Positions 18,258 through 31,394 are shown, counted from the stretch's first letter. The stretch: 64,000 nt of DNA from a methane-oxidizing endosymbiont of Gigantopelta aegis (GCF_016097405.1 NZ_JAEHGD010000001.1:962307-1026306); one strand, 5' to 3'. Notes: generated by a model not told the origin, from the letters alone. Numbers and translations: made by a program.

Positions 18258-19004
18258 TTAGACATAAAAACTGGCAGCCAGCATTTCCATCACGATTGAC
18301 CAGCCATCAGCCAGCACAAATAGCATGATTTTAAATGGCAGAGAAACAATCATTGGCGACAGCATCATCATCCCCATCGACATCAGAACACTAGCGACAA
18401 CCAGATCGATAATCAAAAACGGTAAAAACAATAAAAAGCCAATCTGAAACGCTGTTTTTAACTCGCTAGTAACATAAGCCGGCAACAACAAAGAAAATGG
18501 CACATCATCGACTGATTGAAAATCCTCCCGATTGGCAATACGCATGAACATTTCCAGATCGGTTTCCCGGGTTTGTCTCAACATAAAGGTCCGAAAAGGC
18601 CCCGAGGCTTTTTCCAATGCCGTGGTCAGGGTTATTTTTTCATCCATATACGGTTGAATCGCTTCGCTGTTGACCTTGTCAAACACCGGCGTCATGATAA
18701 AAAAAGTCAAAAACAATGATAAACCGAGCAACACCTGGTTGCTCGGTGCCTGCGCAGTACCAATCGCCTGCCTGAGCAGGCCAAGTACAATGACGATGCG
18801 GGTAAAGGAGGTCATAGTCAATAACAATGCCGGCAGCACGGTCATTAACGTCATCAAGGCCAGAATCTGAATCGTGACCGTATATTCCTGTCCGCCCTGA
18901 GGATTGCTGGTCACCGTAATAGCCTGAATGCCTGGCGCCGCCAGCGCCGCTTGATCAGGCATGAGCAGCGTCCACACAAACACAGCACATACTATTGACT
19001 TCAT
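18258..19004 (-). CDS. fliP: Flagellar export channel protein FliP
   Basis: FliP forms the core pentamer of the flagellar export channel in the inner membrane. The 248-residue product has a cleavable signal peptide (to about residue 22, ALAAPG), a helix with [21 protein letters not shown], a periplasmic loop and two C-terminal helices ([20 protein letters not shown]). Length and motifs are typical. The start overlaps the fliO stop by four bases. Confidence 0.95.
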   Translation of the reverse strand: MKSIVCAVFVWTLLMPDQAALAAPGIQAITVTSNPQGGQEYTVTIQILALMTLMTVLPALLLTMTSFTRIVIVLGLLRQAIGTAQAPSNQVLLGLSLFLTFFIMTPVFDKVNSEAIQPYMDEKITLTTALEKASGPFRTFMLRQTRETDLEMFMRIANREDFQSVDDVPFSLLLPAYVTSELKTAFQIGFLLFLPFLIIDLVVASVLMSMGMMMLSPMIVSLPFKIMLFVLADGWSIVMEMLAASFYV

Positions 19005-19420
19005 TGTTCAGAGCCTTTCATAACCTGGGCGAGCTTTTTAGCAAATACAGCTGTCGTCGGTGTACTATCGGACTTTAATTGCGCATCGCCTTCAAGAACC
19101 AACAATTTTTCAATCCGGCCCGGTGTCACACCCAGCAAAATCTGTTTCTCACCAACTTGAATCAATACCAGCTTTTCTCGCATACCGAGCGCAAGACCTG
19201 TCACCACTTTAAGCGTTTGCCCTTGGGCGGTGGTCAAATGTTGCGTTTTTCGAATCACCCAAACACAAAACAAAAATATCGCCAGCACCACAATCAGACT
19301 GGCCGCCCAATTGGCAACATCCTGCAATGACAGGTTTTTTGTTGTACCTTGAAACTGCGATTGCGCAGCGCTCGCCTGCTGAACAAAAAAGATAAGCGAA
19401 AAATAACTAAAAAAACGCAT
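19001..19420 (-). CDS. fliO: Flagellar export assembly protein FliO
   Basis: FliO is a bitopic membrane protein that helps FliP assemble. The 139 residues have a signal-like N-terminus ([16 protein letters not shown]), a membrane helix at about 38-60 ([19 protein letters not shown]) and a short cytoplasmic domain with [17 protein letters not shown]. The start shares one base with the fliN stop and the end overlaps fliP. Confidence 0.9.
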   Translation of the reverse strand: MRFFSYFSLIFFVQQASAAQSQFQGTTKNLSLQDVANWAASLIVVLAIFLFCVWVIRKTQHLTTAQGQTLKVVTGLALGMREKLVLIQVGEKQILLGVTPGRIEKLLVLEGDAQLKSDSTPTTAVFAKKLAQVMKGSEQ

Positions 19421-19905
19421 CAGCCCAATTTTTTGACACGTTCGGATGGACTGATCACATCGGTCAATCGAATCCCGAATTTATCGTTGACGACCACCAC
19501 CTCGCCATGCGCAATCAAGGTACCATTCACCAGTACATCCATCGGTTCGCCGGCAAACCGGTCTAATTCCACCACCGAGCCTTGTGTTAACTGCAATAAA
19601 TTACGAATATTGATCCGGGTACGGCCAATTTCCATCGAAATCGTTACCGGCACATCCAGAATAATATCCAGATTGACATCATCCCCACCACTCAAGCTTT
19701 TCGCGCTAGCATCACTTGCATCCTGTAAATCAGGGAACGTCGCCGAGTCCACACCACCTTGCTCTTCGCTTGCCGCTTGTTCTTTCAGCGCATCACCCCA
19801 GTCCGCTTCAGCCTCGGTTGCACCGTCAACCTGTTCCTGCTCGGCCATCGCCGCCGCCCAGTCATCGCCAACCGGTTCTTCATTCTCGTTATCGTTTTCA
19901 CTCAT
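19420..19905 (-). CDS. fliN: Flagellar switch protein FliN
   Basis: FliN builds the lower C-ring with FliM and binds phospho-CheY and FliH. The 161-residue protein has an acidic, alanine-rich N-terminal extension (about 1-75) and a C-terminal SpoA domain (about 76-158) with DVPVTISMEIGRTRI, GSVVELDRFAGEPMDVLVNG and GEVVVVNDKFGIRL. It is 35 bases downstream of fliM. Confidence 0.95.
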   Translation of the reverse strand: MSENDNENEEPVGDDWAAAMAEQEQVDGATEAEADWGDALKEQAASEEQGGVDSATFPDLQDASDASAKSLSGGDDVNLDIILDVPVTISMEIGRTRINIRNLLQLTQGSVVELDRFAGEPMDVLVNGTLIAHGEVVVVNDKFGIRLTDVISPSERVKKLG

Positions 19906-19940
19906 CTTTATTTGTCCCGAAAGCTTTATAATCTGATAGA

Positions 19941-20924
19941 CTAAATTGAATTCTGAGTCAGTTTTTCTTCAATCTGAATGGCATAATTACCATCTGAAAC
20001 GCCGAGCTTACCGCGAAAAATCGGCACGTCTTCGGCCGTCAACACCACCGACTCCGGCATATCGATCGGAATAATATCGCCATCTTTAAAATTCATAACA
20101 TCTTCCACTGTCATCACTTTTTCGACCAAAACGCTAGTTAGCGGCACTTCACAACGCATCACTTCGTTTCTGAGTGACTCTTGCCAGCGATTATCGATTT
20201 CCCCACGATCGCTAGTCACCGCATCGAGTAATTCACGAATCGGCTCAATCATTGAATAAGGGATAACAATATTCAAATCGCCGCCACCGCCCTCCAGTTC
20301 AATATGAATCGTGGAAATCACCACAATTTCAGATGGGCTGACGATATTGGCGAACTGTGGATTGACTTCTGAATTGATATATTCAAAATCAATATCCATT
20401 ACCGGCTTCCAGGCTTCTTGCAAATCCTTGAACAACAAATCCAGAATCAAGCGAATGATACGCATTTCGGTCATTGAAAATTCGCGCCCTTCAACCTTGT
20501 TGTAAAACTGCCCACCACCTCCAAAAAAATTATCCACAGCCGTAAACACCAATCGCGGTTCCATCACAACTAATGCCCGCCCTCTCAGCGGTGACATACG
20601 TATGATATTCAGGTTGGTAGGCACAAACAGACTCTGGATAAATTCAGAAAACTTCTGAATCTGGATGCCAGATACAGAAATTTCAGCCGAACGCCTTAAA
20701 AAATTAAATACCGAAACCCTGAAATATCGTGCCAACCGCTCATTGATCATTTCCAGCGTTGGCATACGCCCACGTACAATCCGCTCTTGATTAGCGAAAT
20801 CATAGGGGCGTAATTCCTGACTATCGCTGCCCTGTTCCGGCGCTTCGGTTTCTACATCACCATCATCGACACCATGCAGCAGCGCATCAATTTCATCCTG
20901 TGAGAGAAGGTCAGCCGTAGACAT
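19941..20924 (-). CDS. fliM: Flagellar switch protein FliM
   Basis: FliM is the main CheY-binding component of the flagellar switch. The 327-residue product begins with the CheY-binding peptide LLSQDEIDALLHG. A CheC-like middle domain (about 45-230, with LRGRALVVMEPRLVF and FGGGGQF) and a C-terminal SpoA domain follow. It starts one base after fliL ends, indicating co-transcription. Confidence 0.96.
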   Translation of the reverse strand: MSTADLLSQDEIDALLHGVDDGDVETEAPEQGSDSQELRPYDFANQERIVRGRMPTLEMINERLARYFRVSVFNFLRRSAEISVSGIQIQKFSEFIQSLFVPTNLNIIRMSPLRGRALVVMEPRLVFTAVDNFFGGGGQFYNKVEGREFSMTEMRIIRLILDLLFKDLQEAWKPVMDIDFEYINSEVNPQFANIVSPSEIVVISTIHIELEGGGGDLNIVIPYSMIEPIRELLDAVTSDRGEIDNRWQESLRNEVMRCEVPLTSVLVEKVMTVEDVMNFKDGDIIPIDMPESVVLTAEDVPIFRGKLGVSDGNYAIQIEEKLTQNSI

Positions 20925-20925
20925 C

Positions 20926-21453
20926 TTATTGCATTACAAAGCGCGTAAAAAAGACATCCTTGATCCGTTCCTTACCGGTCATTTTTTTCATCGCCTTGTT
21001 AACCTCATCCAAAATGATTTTCTGTAATTCCTGCTTACCTTCACTCGTTGCCAGCTTGTCAGAACCTGCCGCACTGATTGCCATCAGTAAATTATTCACG
21101 ATCATCGGCTTGTGTTTTTCCAAAAGTTCTTCCGCTTTGGCATCTTCAGACATAAATGACACGCGTATCTCAATCAGACTAAAACGACTGCCTTGCGGAA
21201 AATTGACCCGCAACGGCTGTTCCAGGTCATAGTAGATCAATACCTTTTCGGAGCCTTCTTCATCTTCCTCTTCAGCCGCCTCAGCGTCTTCTTGTGCCTG
21301 CTCGGCATTGTCACCTTCGGCAACCGGCTCGTCGCCACCCATAAAAAAATAAGCCCCCCCACCACCGGCTAAAAGCAGCACGACGACGCCAATAATAATG
21401 ATCATTTTTTTGGAAGACTTGGGTTCTTCTGTGTTTTCGGGTTCTTCGGCCAT
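20926..21453 (-). CDS. fliL: Flagellar basal-body-associated protein FliL
   Basis: FliL sits around the stator and supports torque. The 175 residues have a short cytoplasmic tail, one membrane helix (about 17-38, MIIIIGVVVLLLAGGGGAYFF), a very acidic linker and a periplasmic domain (about 75-175) with RFSLIEIRVSFMSED and KDVFFTRFVMQ. It is the first flagellar gene of the run. fliK, often just upstream, is absent, and ilvA lies there instead; no clear sigma-54 promoter was found in the 156-base gap. Confidence 0.92.
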   Translation of the reverse strand: MAEEPENTEEPKSSKKMIIIIGVVVLLLAGGGGAYFFMGGDEPVAEGDNAEQAQEDAEAAEEEDEEGSEKVLIYYDLEQPLRVNFPQGSRFSLIEIRVSFMSEDAKAEELLEKHKPMIVNNLLMAISAAGSDKLATSEGKQELQKIILDEVNKAMKKMTGKERIKDVFFTRFVMQ

Positions 21454-21609
21454 CGATCAATTCCTGTTTTTAAGAAGTTTATGCAAAATACAGACCACTA
21501 CGCCTTTTTACTTGATAAACAATATCTTCAATATCGTCTATAGGCAGTGTCGATTCTTTGACACCTCTGAAAACGCAGCCGCCAATGGGATTTTAAGTCT
21601 AGCAAAAAC

Positions 21610-23139
21610 TCAGTTTTTTTCTTGTCCACCGGCAAAAAACACATAGGCTGGATTGTCTGTTTCTTCCTGAAAAACAAAACCTAAATCCGTCAACATATGC
21701 TGAAATTTATGCCGTTCGGATTTTTTCATTTGCAATCCGATCAACACTTTTCCAAAGGCTGCCGCATGGTTTCGATAATGAAATAAACTAATATTCCAAC
21801 GCCCGCCTAAAGCTACCAGAAATTTCAACAACGCGCCCGGGCGCTCTGGAAACTGAAGGCTATAAATAATTTCATTTAATGGACAAGGCGCATGCCCGCC
21901 CACCATGTATCGAATATGATCCTTAGCCATCTCATTTTCGGTCATGTCGGTCACTTTAAAACCATCGGTTTCCAACTGCTCAATCAAGGCCGCCTTGTCG
22001 GATTCTTCCCCGCTACTGCTGATACCGACAAAAACCTGTGCGATTTTGTCATGAAAGTAACGATAATTGAATTCGGTAATATTGCGCTTTCCTAGCATTT
22101 TACAAAACTTAAGAAAGCTACCGGCCTGCTCAGGAATAGCGACGGCCAGCAATATTTCACGATGTTCACCGACCTGGGTGCGCTCGGCCACATAACGCAA
22201 ACGGTCGAAATTGATATTGGCGCCACTTTCGATGGCGATAAAGGTTTGACCACTGGCGTTTTGCTGTTCGACGTATTTTTTGACCCCGGCGACAGCCAGT
22301 GCACCTGCGGGTTCCGCAACCGAGCGGGTATCATCGAAAATATCCTTGATTGCGGCGCAAATTTCATCGGTATTGACCACAATCACCTCGTCGACATAGT
22401 GATGCGCCAGCCTGAACGGTTCTTTACCAATCTGTTTTACCGCCACGCCGTCGGCAAACAGGCCGACTTGTTTGATAATGGTGCGACGGCCCGCTTTTAA
22501 CGCCCGATTTAGACAATCCGCATCATCCGGTTCGACACCAATTATTTTTGTTTCCGGACGTACAAATTTAATATAAGCGGCGACACCTGCAATTAGGCCG
22601 CCCCCGCCGACCGGTACAAATACCGCATCGATATGGCCATTGTGCTGCCGCAAGATTTCCATGCCAATGGTGCCTTGCCCGGCGATAACATCCGGGTCAT
22701 CATAAGGGTGCACAAAAACCAGACCTTTTTCATCGGCCAGTTGTCGAGCGTGTTCACAGGCTTCATCATAAGAATCACCAAACAACACCGTTTTTGCACC
22801 TCGCGCTCTGACCGATTGCACCTTGATCTCGGGTGTCGTTTTAGGCATCACAATCAAGGCTTTGATACCCAGTTTTTTTGCCGACAAGGCAACACCTTGC
22901 GCATGATTTCCGGCCGATGCCGCGATGACACCACAGGCTTTTTCAGCATCCGTCAATTGAATTATTTTATTGTAGGCCCCACGCAATTTGAAGGAAAAAA
23001 CAGGTTGTAAATCCTCACGTTTCAAAAACACTTGGTTATCAAGACGGCCTGATAAAACCGGTGCAAAATCCAGCGGCGTCTCAATCGCAACATCATAAAC
23101 CCTAGCCCGCAATATACGTTCGATATACTTTTGTATCAT
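21610..23139 (-). CDS. ilvA: Threonine dehydratase (threonine deaminase), biosynthetic
   Basis: IlvA converts threonine to 2-oxobutanoate, the first committed step to isoleucine. The PLP fold-type II domain (about 1-320) has the Schiff-base lysine at residue 51 in SFKLRGAYNK and the GGGGLIAG phosphate loop. Two C-terminal ACT-like regulatory modules (about 330-500) carry the pattern of isoleucine/valine control (FPERPGALLKFL). The ATG at 23139 is chosen; a TTG nine codons upstream is less likely. It is divergent from rpiA. Confidence 0.95.
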   Translation of the reverse strand: MIQKYIERILRARVYDVAIETPLDFAPVLSGRLDNQVFLKREDLQPVFSFKLRGAYNKIIQLTDAEKACGVIAASAGNHAQGVALSAKKLGIKALIVMPKTTPEIKVQSVRARGAKTVLFGDSYDEACEHARQLADEKGLVFVHPYDDPDVIAGQGTIGMEILRQHNGHIDAVFVPVGGGGLIAGVAAYIKFVRPETKIIGVEPDDADCLNRALKAGRRTIIKQVGLFADGVAVKQIGKEPFRLAHHYVDEVIVVNTDEICAAIKDIFDDTRSVAEPAGALAVAGVKKYVEQQNASGQTFIAIESGANINFDRLRYVAERTQVGEHREILLAVAIPEQAGSFLKFCKMLGKRNITEFNYRYFHDKIAQVFVGISSSGEESDKAALIEQLETDGFKVTDMTENEMAKDHIRYMVGGHAPCPLNEIIYSLQFPERPGALLKFLVALGGRWNISLFHYRNHAAAFGKVLIGLQMKKSERHKFQHMLTDLGFVFQEETDNPAYVFFAGGQEKN

Positions 23140-23227
23140 GGATAAGTGCTGAAAAATTGGTCTCAATCGGGTATTATCCCATACAATTTATGATATCTTC
23201 GATAACTCTAACCTTGCAGGATAAACA

Positions 23228-23884
23228 ATGACTCAAGATGAATTAAAAAAACAAGTCGCTCAAGAAGCCATCAAATACATTAAAAATGTCCCCGTTGTCG
23301 GTGTCGGCACCGGCTCTACAGTGAACTTTTTCATTGAAATGTTGGCTGACCACAAAGCCGACATCGAAGGCGCGGTATCTAGCTCAGAAGCCACGACACA
23401 ACGTTTAAAAAATATTGGCATTCCGGTATTGGATTTAAACAGCGTCGGTGATATCGAGGTCTATATCGATGGCGCCGATGAAGTCGATCCGCGCAAAAAA
23501 CTGATTAAAGGCGGCGGCGGCGCACTGACCCGGGAAAAAATCATCGCCGCCGCCAGCCGTAAATTTGTCTGTATTGCAGACGAAACCAAATGTGTGGATG
23601 TGCTGGGCAAGTTCCCGCTACCCATTGAAGTCATTCCCATGGCGCGCAGCTATGTAGCCCGCGAAATGGTCAAAATGGGCGGTCAACCGGTTTGGCGTGA
23701 AGATTATTACACCGATAATGGCAATGAAATTCTCGATGTTCATAACCTTGAAATTCTGGACCCTATTGCCATGGAAAAGACTATCAATAATATCGTCGGC
23801 GTCGTCACCGTCGGTATTTTCGCCATGCGTGATGCCGATGTTGTGTTGATCGGCAAAGGCGACCGTGTTGAAGTGATGGAATAA
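23228..23884 (+). CDS. rpiA: Ribose-5-phosphate isomerase A
   Basis: RpiA interconverts ribose 5-phosphate and ribulose 5-phosphate in the pentose phosphate and ribulose monophosphate networks. The 218 residues have the substrate loop [30 protein letters not shown] and the [11 protein letters not shown] motif with the catalytic region. Length is normal. It has a GCAGG-type ribosome site and is divergent from ilvA. Confidence 0.96.
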   Translation: MTQDELKKQVAQEAIKYIKNVPVVGVGTGSTVNFFIEMLADHKADIEGAVSSSEATTQRLKNIGIPVLDLNSVGDIEVYIDGADEVDPRKKLIKGGGGALTREKIIAAASRKFVCIADETKCVDVLGKFPLPIEVIPMARSYVAREMVKMGGQPVWREDYYTDNGNEILDVHNLEILDPIAMEKTINNIVGVVTVGIFAMRDADVVLIGKGDRVEVME

Positions 23885-23963
23885 GCTTCGCTTGCCCGAA
23901 AGCGGTTAATCCGAACATTAGCCCGGCTTGGCCGCTTTCAAAACCGCCGCACGGTATCATGAC

Positions 23964-25091
23964 ATGTCACACCCTGAATTTCCGCTCGACTCTGATTTAA
24001 TTTATCTTAACCATGCTGCCGTAGCGCCTTGGCCTAAACGAACCGCTCAAGCTGTCGCTGACTTTGCCTGGCAGAATTGCCACTATGGGTCCCAGTTTTA
24101 CCTACAATGGCTAGAAACCGAAAAAAAATTGCGCCAACAACTGGTAGCAATTTTAAATGCGCCATCAACTGCCGATATCGCACTGGTTAAAAATACCTCC
24201 GAAGCCTTGTCATTTGTCGCTTATGGCATAGACTGGCGTGCTGGTGACAATATCGTCAGTAGCAATGAGGAATTTCCATCCAATCGCATCGTCTGGCAAT
24301 CTTTGGCTGACCAGGGCGTCCATTTCAGGGAAGCCGATTTACACCATCACACCACCACCCCAGAGCAAGCCTTGTTTGATCAGGTGGACAGCCACACGCG
24401 GCTGATCACCATCAGCTCCATTCAGTTTGCCAGCGGCCTGCGCCTGGATTTAGATAAAATTGGCCGTTTTTGCCGCGAACACAACATTCTATTCTGCGTC
24501 GATGCCATTCAAAGCCTCGGCTGTGTCCAATTCGACGTGCAACGCTGCCAAGCCGATTTTGTCATGGCCGACGGCCATAAATGGATGCTGGGACCGGAAG
24601 GACTGGGCGTTTTTTACAGCCGCAAAGCGGCGCGGGAAAAACTGAAATTAACTCAGTATGGCTGGCATATGCTTGCTGACATCCAAAATTACGAAAACAA
24701 ACCCTGGAAAATTCATCCAACGGCTAAGCGCTTTGAATGCGGAAGCCCTAATATGCTTGGCATCCACGCCTGGTCAGCCAGTTTGTCTTTATTACTAGAA
24801 ACCGGCATGAATAAGGTCGAGCAGGCCGTTTTTGAACGCGTCGATTTCTTGGTTCAGCGTATTCTTCGCAGCCCACATTTACACATACTGTCAGCCCCTG
24901 ATGCCCCGTTAAAATCCGGCATCGTCATTTTTCGGCATAATAATATCGATAACCAAACCTTGTTTGAAACACTCAGCCGACAAAACATCGCCTGTGCATT
25001 ACGCGGTGCAGGTATTCGTTTTTCACCGCATTTTTACAACAGCTTTGAAGAACTGGAAAAAGCGGTCACTGCGGCCGAAATATGCGCCTGA
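23964..25091 (+). CDS. Class V aminotransferase / cysteine-desulfurase-like PLP enzyme
   Basis: A fold-type I PLP enzyme of the aminotransferase class V family. The 375-residue product (from the ATG at 23964; an upstream TTG adds 12 residues) shows YLNHAAVAPWP at the N-terminus, NTSEALSFVAYGID, the cofactor aspartate in CVDAIQSLG and the Schiff-base Lys206 in ADGHKWMLGPEG. It resembles SufS/NifS and isopenicillin-epimerase-like members, but no desulfurase active-site cysteine loop was clearly identified, so the substrate is unknown. It lies downstream of rpiA on the same strand and converges on tatD. Confidence 0.82.
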   Translation: MSHPEFPLDSDLIYLNHAAVAPWPKRTAQAVADFAWQNCHYGSQFYLQWLETEKKLRQQLVAILNAPSTADIALVKNTSEALSFVAYGIDWRAGDNIVSSNEEFPSNRIVWQSLADQGVHFREADLHHHTTTPEQALFDQVDSHTRLITISSIQFASGLRLDLDKIGRFCREHNILFCVDAIQSLGCVQFDVQRCQADFVMADGHKWMLGPEGLGVFYSRKAAREKLKLTQYGWHMLADIQNYENKPWKIHPTAKRFECGSPNMLGIHAWSASLSLLLETGMNKVEQAVFERVDFLVQRILRSPHLHILSAPDAPLKSGIVIFRHNNIDNQTLFETLSRQNIACALRGAGIRFSPHFYNSFEELEKAVTAAEICA

Positions 25092-25122
25092 CGGCTTAGC
25101 GAAACAACACACATAAATTTAA

Positions 25123-25902
25123 CTATTTTGCAGTCGTTGGAAACAAACGATGAAAATTTTCACTCGACTGCTGCGCGATGTCGTCAACGCTGGTTTCGCG
25201 CAACTGGGCGAGGTATTCTGCAACATGACGCACATAGGTCGGATAATTGGGTTTACCCCGATGCGGCACCGGCGCCAGATAAGGCGAATCGGTTTCGATT
25301 AAAAAGCGTTCTGCCGGAACTTTTGTGGCAACCTCTTGTATTTGTTTGGCATTTTTAAAGGTTACGATACCGGAAAAGGAAATATAAAAGCCTAAATCCA
25401 GCGCATATTCGGCATAAGCCCAATCTTCGGTAAAGCAATGAATGATGCCACCGACCTGATCGGCACCTTCTTTCGCCAACACATCCAATGAATCCTGCCC
25501 GGCTTCTCGCGTATGAATAATCAATGGTTTACCGGTCATTTTAGCCACTTCAATATGACGCTTGAAGCGTTGATGCTGCCAGTCCAAGTCACCTTCACTG
25601 CGAAAATAATCCAGGCCGGTTTCTCCAATCGCGATAACTTTAGGGGTATCCGCCAACGCCAGCAGTCTCTCCACACTTGGCTCTTCACCTTCGGTCACAT
25701 TCGGATGCACGCCTACCGACAAATATACCGAGTCATAAGGCGAAACCAACTCGACCATATCTGGCCAAGCCTCAAGATCGATGCCGATACATAGCATTTG
25801 GTCGATTTGTTGCGCTTTGGCGTCTGCCATAAAATTAGCAAAATCGTTTTGAAAAGGCGTAAGATCGATACGATCTAAGTGACAATGGGAATCAATAAAC
25901 AT
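25123..25902 (-). CDS. tatD: TatD-family metal-dependent hydrolase (putative DNase)
   Basis: TatD-type enzymes are metal-dependent TIM-barrel hydrolases with 3'-5' exonuclease activity in characterised members. From the ATG at 25902 the protein starts MFIDSHCHLD with the metal-binding HxH. It also has GETGLDY, IIHTREA, GIIHCFTEDWAYA and the ETDSPYLAPVPHRGK signature, a complete active site. Two alternative upstream codons add up to 13 residues. It is last in the tmk-holB-pilZ-tatD series, as in Pseudomonas, where the tatD-type gene is also called ycfH. Confidence 0.93.
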   Translation of the reverse strand: MFIDSHCHLDRIDLTPFQNDFANFMADAKAQQIDQMLCIGIDLEAWPDMVELVSPYDSVYLSVGVHPNVTEGEEPSVERLLALADTPKVIAIGETGLDYFRSEGDLDWQHQRFKRHIEVAKMTGKPLIIHTREAGQDSLDVLAKEGADQVGGIIHCFTEDWAYAEYALDLGFYISFSGIVTFKNAKQIQEVATKVPAERFLIETDSPYLAPVPHRGKPNYPTYVRHVAEYLAQLRETSVDDIAQQSSENFHRLFPTTAK

Positions 25903-25976
25903 AAAACTGCGGAAGTTAGAAAAAACAGGTGGAATGGCCACATTCTTGCAGCCAAGTCATCGCTAATGGATTCAAA

Positions 25977-26319
25977 TTACATGGTATGGGTTGGCCGCTC
26001 GCTTTCTAATGCGCCAGCCAGATAAGTTTCTATTTTATTGCGTGCTGCACCCTGATCCTGATCACTAAATTGTACCCCTATCCCCGAAGCCCGATAGCCT
26101 TCGGCCCCTTCAGGCGTGATCCAAATGATTTTACCGGCGATAGGCAAACGCTCCGTCTCCTCCATCAGACTTAACAACATAAAAACTTCTTCGCCCATTT
26201 TATATTTGCGCTTAGTCGGAATAAATAATCCGCCATTTTCAACGAACGACATATAAGCGGCATATAAGGCGTTTTTATCTTTAATGGATAGTGACAAAAT
26301 ACCTTGTCTTGGTGATGCT

Positions 26320-26327
<8 letters not shown>
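25977..26327 (-). CDS. pilZ: PilZ-domain type IV pilus protein
   Basis: PilZ supports type IV pilus assembly. The 116 residues (ATG at 26327, eight bases inside the holB end) contain a PilZ fold with NGGLFIPTKRKYKMGEEVFMLL and GIGVQFSDQD. The RxxxR c-di-GMP motif is not evident, as in Pseudomonas PilZ itself, which does not bind c-di-GMP. The location after holB is diagnostic. Confidence 0.92.
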
Positions 26328-28894
<2,567 letters not shown>

Positions 28895-28902
<8 letters not shown>

Positions 28903-29740
28903 TCTCCACCTGTTGCTGCCAGAGCTGTTGATAGGCCTCCTGTAGCCGACGAGTATTTGACCCGATGGTAAAATGAGTATCACCCAGCTTCCTGACCGGC
29001 CAAATTCCAATCACCGAATTTGTCAAAAATATCTCATCGGCTCGCAATAACTGCTCTGGCAACACACGTGTTTCAGTCACGGATACGGAGAACTGTTTAG
29101 CCAATGAAATGATTAAATCCCGCACAATACCTTTGACCCCACATTGGTCCACAACCGGCGTAAACAGGACACCATTTGAAAAATAGAATATATTGCTCAG
29201 AGTACCTTCAATCACTTCACCCCGCCCATTCAGCATCAAGCCTTCGTGAATATCAGGCTGCTGCCATTCACTGCGCGCCAATACTTGCTCCAAGCGATTG
29301 AGATGTTTTAACCCGGCTAATAGCGGATTTAAGCCCAAAGGTGTTTGACAAAACCGGACACAGACACCGTTTTGTTTTAATTGCTCCGGATAATCCGGCC
29401 AGGGGTGCAGACTAAGCAATCGAGTAGGTTCGGGCTTTTCAGGGGGGCGATACCCGCGGCCACCACAACCACGGGTCACAATGAGTTTCAATACGCCGTG
29501 GGGGCAATGCTCGATGAGTTGCTCGGCCTCCCGTCGCAATACAGAAGGGTCCGGCATAGGAATCGACAACCGGTGACAACCTTTCGTCAGGCGTTGTAGA
29601 TGTAAATCCCAGAACAACGGCTTAGATTGATAAACTTCCAGCGTTTCAAACAAGCCGTCGCCATACTGCAAGCCCCGATCATGTACATCAAGGCCGGATC
29701 CGCGCTTTCCATTCAACAAAAAGTCCGCAGATCCTGTCAT
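28895..29740 (-). CDS. pabC: Aminodeoxychorismate lyase (4-amino-4-deoxychorismate lyase)
   Basis: PabC releases pyruvate from aminodeoxychorismate to give p-aminobenzoate for folate. It is a fold-type IV PLP enzyme: DRGLQYGDGLFET, the Schiff-base lysine in AGLKHLNRLEQVLAR, and the cofactor-binding LNGRGEVIEGTLSNIF. The 281-residue length is normal. Position between fabF and mltG is the classic order. Confidence 0.93.
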
Positions 29741-29743
29741 GTC

Positions 29744-30988
29744 TTACGAATAACGTTTAAAGACCAAGCTTCCGTTAGTTCCACCGAATCCGAATGAGTT
29801 AGATAAGGCAATATTGATGTCCATTTCCCGCGCCTGGTTCGGGACATAATCCAGATCACATTCAGGGTCTGGGTTTTCCAGATTGATCGTCGGCGGCGCC
29901 ACCTGGTCTCTAATGGCCAATGCCGTCAATACCGCTTCTATACCCCCTGCTGCACCTAACAAATGTCCGATCATCGATTTAGTGGAGCTGACAGCCGTGT
30001 TGTAGGCATGATCACCCAGCGCAGCCTTCATTGCCTGAGTTTCACCGACATCGCCAGCTGGTGTTGAGGTCCCGTGTGCATTGATATAATCAATTTGCTC
30101 CGGATTGACACCAGCATCACGCATTGCATTTTTCATACAACGTGCCGCCCCTTCGCCACCCGGAGCTGGCGAAGTAATATGAAAGGCATCGGCGCTCATG
30201 CCAAAGCCAATCAATTCAGCATAAATTTTGGCACCGCGCGCTTTAGCGTGTTCCAGCTCTTCCAACATGACCACCCCAGCACCATCGCTCAAAACAAAGC
30301 CATCCCGGTCTTTATCCCACGGCCGACTGGCGCGTTGAGGCTCATCGTTACGACGCGAAAGTGCTTTCGCCGCTGCGAACCCGCCCATTGCCGTAGGTGA
30401 TGTGGTGCAACGCTCGGCACCACCCGCCAGCATGACATCTGCATCACCATGCTGAATCATACGCGCCGCATCACCGATACAATGCGTTCCCGTTGAACAG
30501 GCGGTGACGATAGCGTAATTAGGGCCTTTCAATCCGTATTTAATCGACAGATTGCCAGAAATCATATTAATGATGTTTCCGGGAACAAAAAAAGGCGAAA
30601 TACGCCGCGGCCCGCCTTTCTGATACGTCGCATAACACTCTTCAATCCCAGTGATCCCACCGATACCCGAGCCAATCGCAACACCAATGCGTTCGGCATT
30701 TTCATCTGTGATATCCAGACCTGAGTCTTCCAGCGCCTGACAGCCCGCCGCAATGCCATAATGGACAAAACCATCCATACGTTTAGCATCTTTTAACGGA
30801 ATATATTCACTGATATCAAAATCACGAATAACACCCCCGAAAGTCGTGGCAAATTTGGAAATGTCAAATGAATCTATGGCTGTAATTCCACTTTTGCCGT
30901 TAACAATACCATCCCAGGTATCGGCAACATTATTGGCTAAAGGCGTAACTGCGCCTAATCCAGTTATAACAACTCGACGTGTACTCAA
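29744..30988 (-). CDS. fabF: Beta-ketoacyl-ACP synthase II
   Basis: FabF elongates acyl-ACP chains by condensation with malonyl-ACP. Starting from a TTG at 30988 ([17 protein letters not shown]) the protein is 414 residues, the family norm, with an AGGA ribosome site eight bases upstream. The active-site Cys164 is in TACSTGTH, with catalytic histidines in [11 protein letters not shown] and [13 protein letters not shown] longer frame to 31066 would add 26 residues that do not resemble FabF. A terminator-like hairpin separates it from acpP. Confidence 0.94.
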   Translation of the reverse strand: MSTRRVVITGLGAVTPLANNVADTWDGIVNGKSGITAIDSFDISKFATTFGGVIRDFDISEYIPLKDAKRMDGFVHYGIAAGCQALEDSGLDITDENAERIGVAIGSGIGGITGIEECYATYQKGGPRRISPFFVPGNIINMISGNLSIKYGLKGPNYAIVTACSTGTHCIGDAARMIQHGDADVMLAGGAERCTTSPTAMGGFAAAKALSRRNDEPQRASRPWDKDRDGFVLSDGAGVVMLEELEHAKARGAKIYAELIGFGMSADAFHITSPAPGGEGAARCMKNAMRDAGVNPEQIDYINAHGTSTPAGDVGETQAMKAALGDHAYNTAVSSTKSMIGHLLGAAGGIEAVLTALAIRDQVAPPTINLENPDPECDLDYVPNQAREMDINIALSNSFGFGGTNGSLVFKRYS

Positions 30989-31064
30989 GGTGGTGTCCTG
31001 TCTGATTAAATTAGATAAGAAAAAACCGAATCGTCTGGATGTCAACATGAAATAGACGAAGCCC

Positions 31065-31100
31065 AAAAACCACCATTTAGAGAACTAAATGGTGGTTTTT
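31065..31100 (-). terminator. Perfect 16-bp hairpin between acpP and fabF
   Basis: A perfect inverted repeat AAAAACCACCATTTAG with a four-base loop and a T5 stretch on either strand. It lies between the acpP stop and the fabF start. On the minus strand it would act as a terminator or attenuator that sets high acpP over fabF expression. Its symmetry means it could act in both directions. Confidence 0.8.
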
Positions 31101-31163
31101 GCCCTGTCTTTAGAAGATAGGGAGACAATCATCTGGCAGGCAAAAACCTGCCGAGGAATTCAA

Positions 31164-31394
31164 TTACAAATTGTTATTGATGTAATCGATAGCCAGCTGA
31201 ACGGTTGTGATTTTTTCAGCTTCTTCATCTGGAATTTCGCATTCAAATTCTTCTTCCAGTGCCATGACGAGTTCCACTGTATCCAAGGAATCAGCACCAA
31301 GATCGTCTACGAAAGAAGCATCGTTAGAAATATCTTCTTTAACACCTAATTGTTCTGCGACAATCTTTTTTACTCGTTCTTCAACATTACTCAT
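31164..31394 (-). CDS. acpP: Acyl carrier protein
   Basis: AcpP carries acyl chains on phosphopantetheine during fatty-acid synthesis. The 76-residue acidic protein starts [17 protein letters not shown] and has the modified Ser36 in [15 protein letters not shown]. The ATG at 31394 follows a GGGGA site; an upstream ATG at 31418 gives an atypical extension. It lies between fabG and fabF. Confidence 0.97.
   Translation of the reverse strand: MSNVEERVKKIVAEQLGVKEDISNDASFVDDLGADSLDTVELVMALEEEFECEIPDEEAEKITTVQLAIDYINNNL

Noticed and set aside
21454-21609. A sigma-54 promoter for the fliL operon
   Set aside because: No convincing GG-N10-GC pair at proper spacing was found.
29744-31066. An ATG start at 31066 for fabF
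   Set aside because: It would add 26 residues not found in FabF and would begin next to the terminator hairpin.
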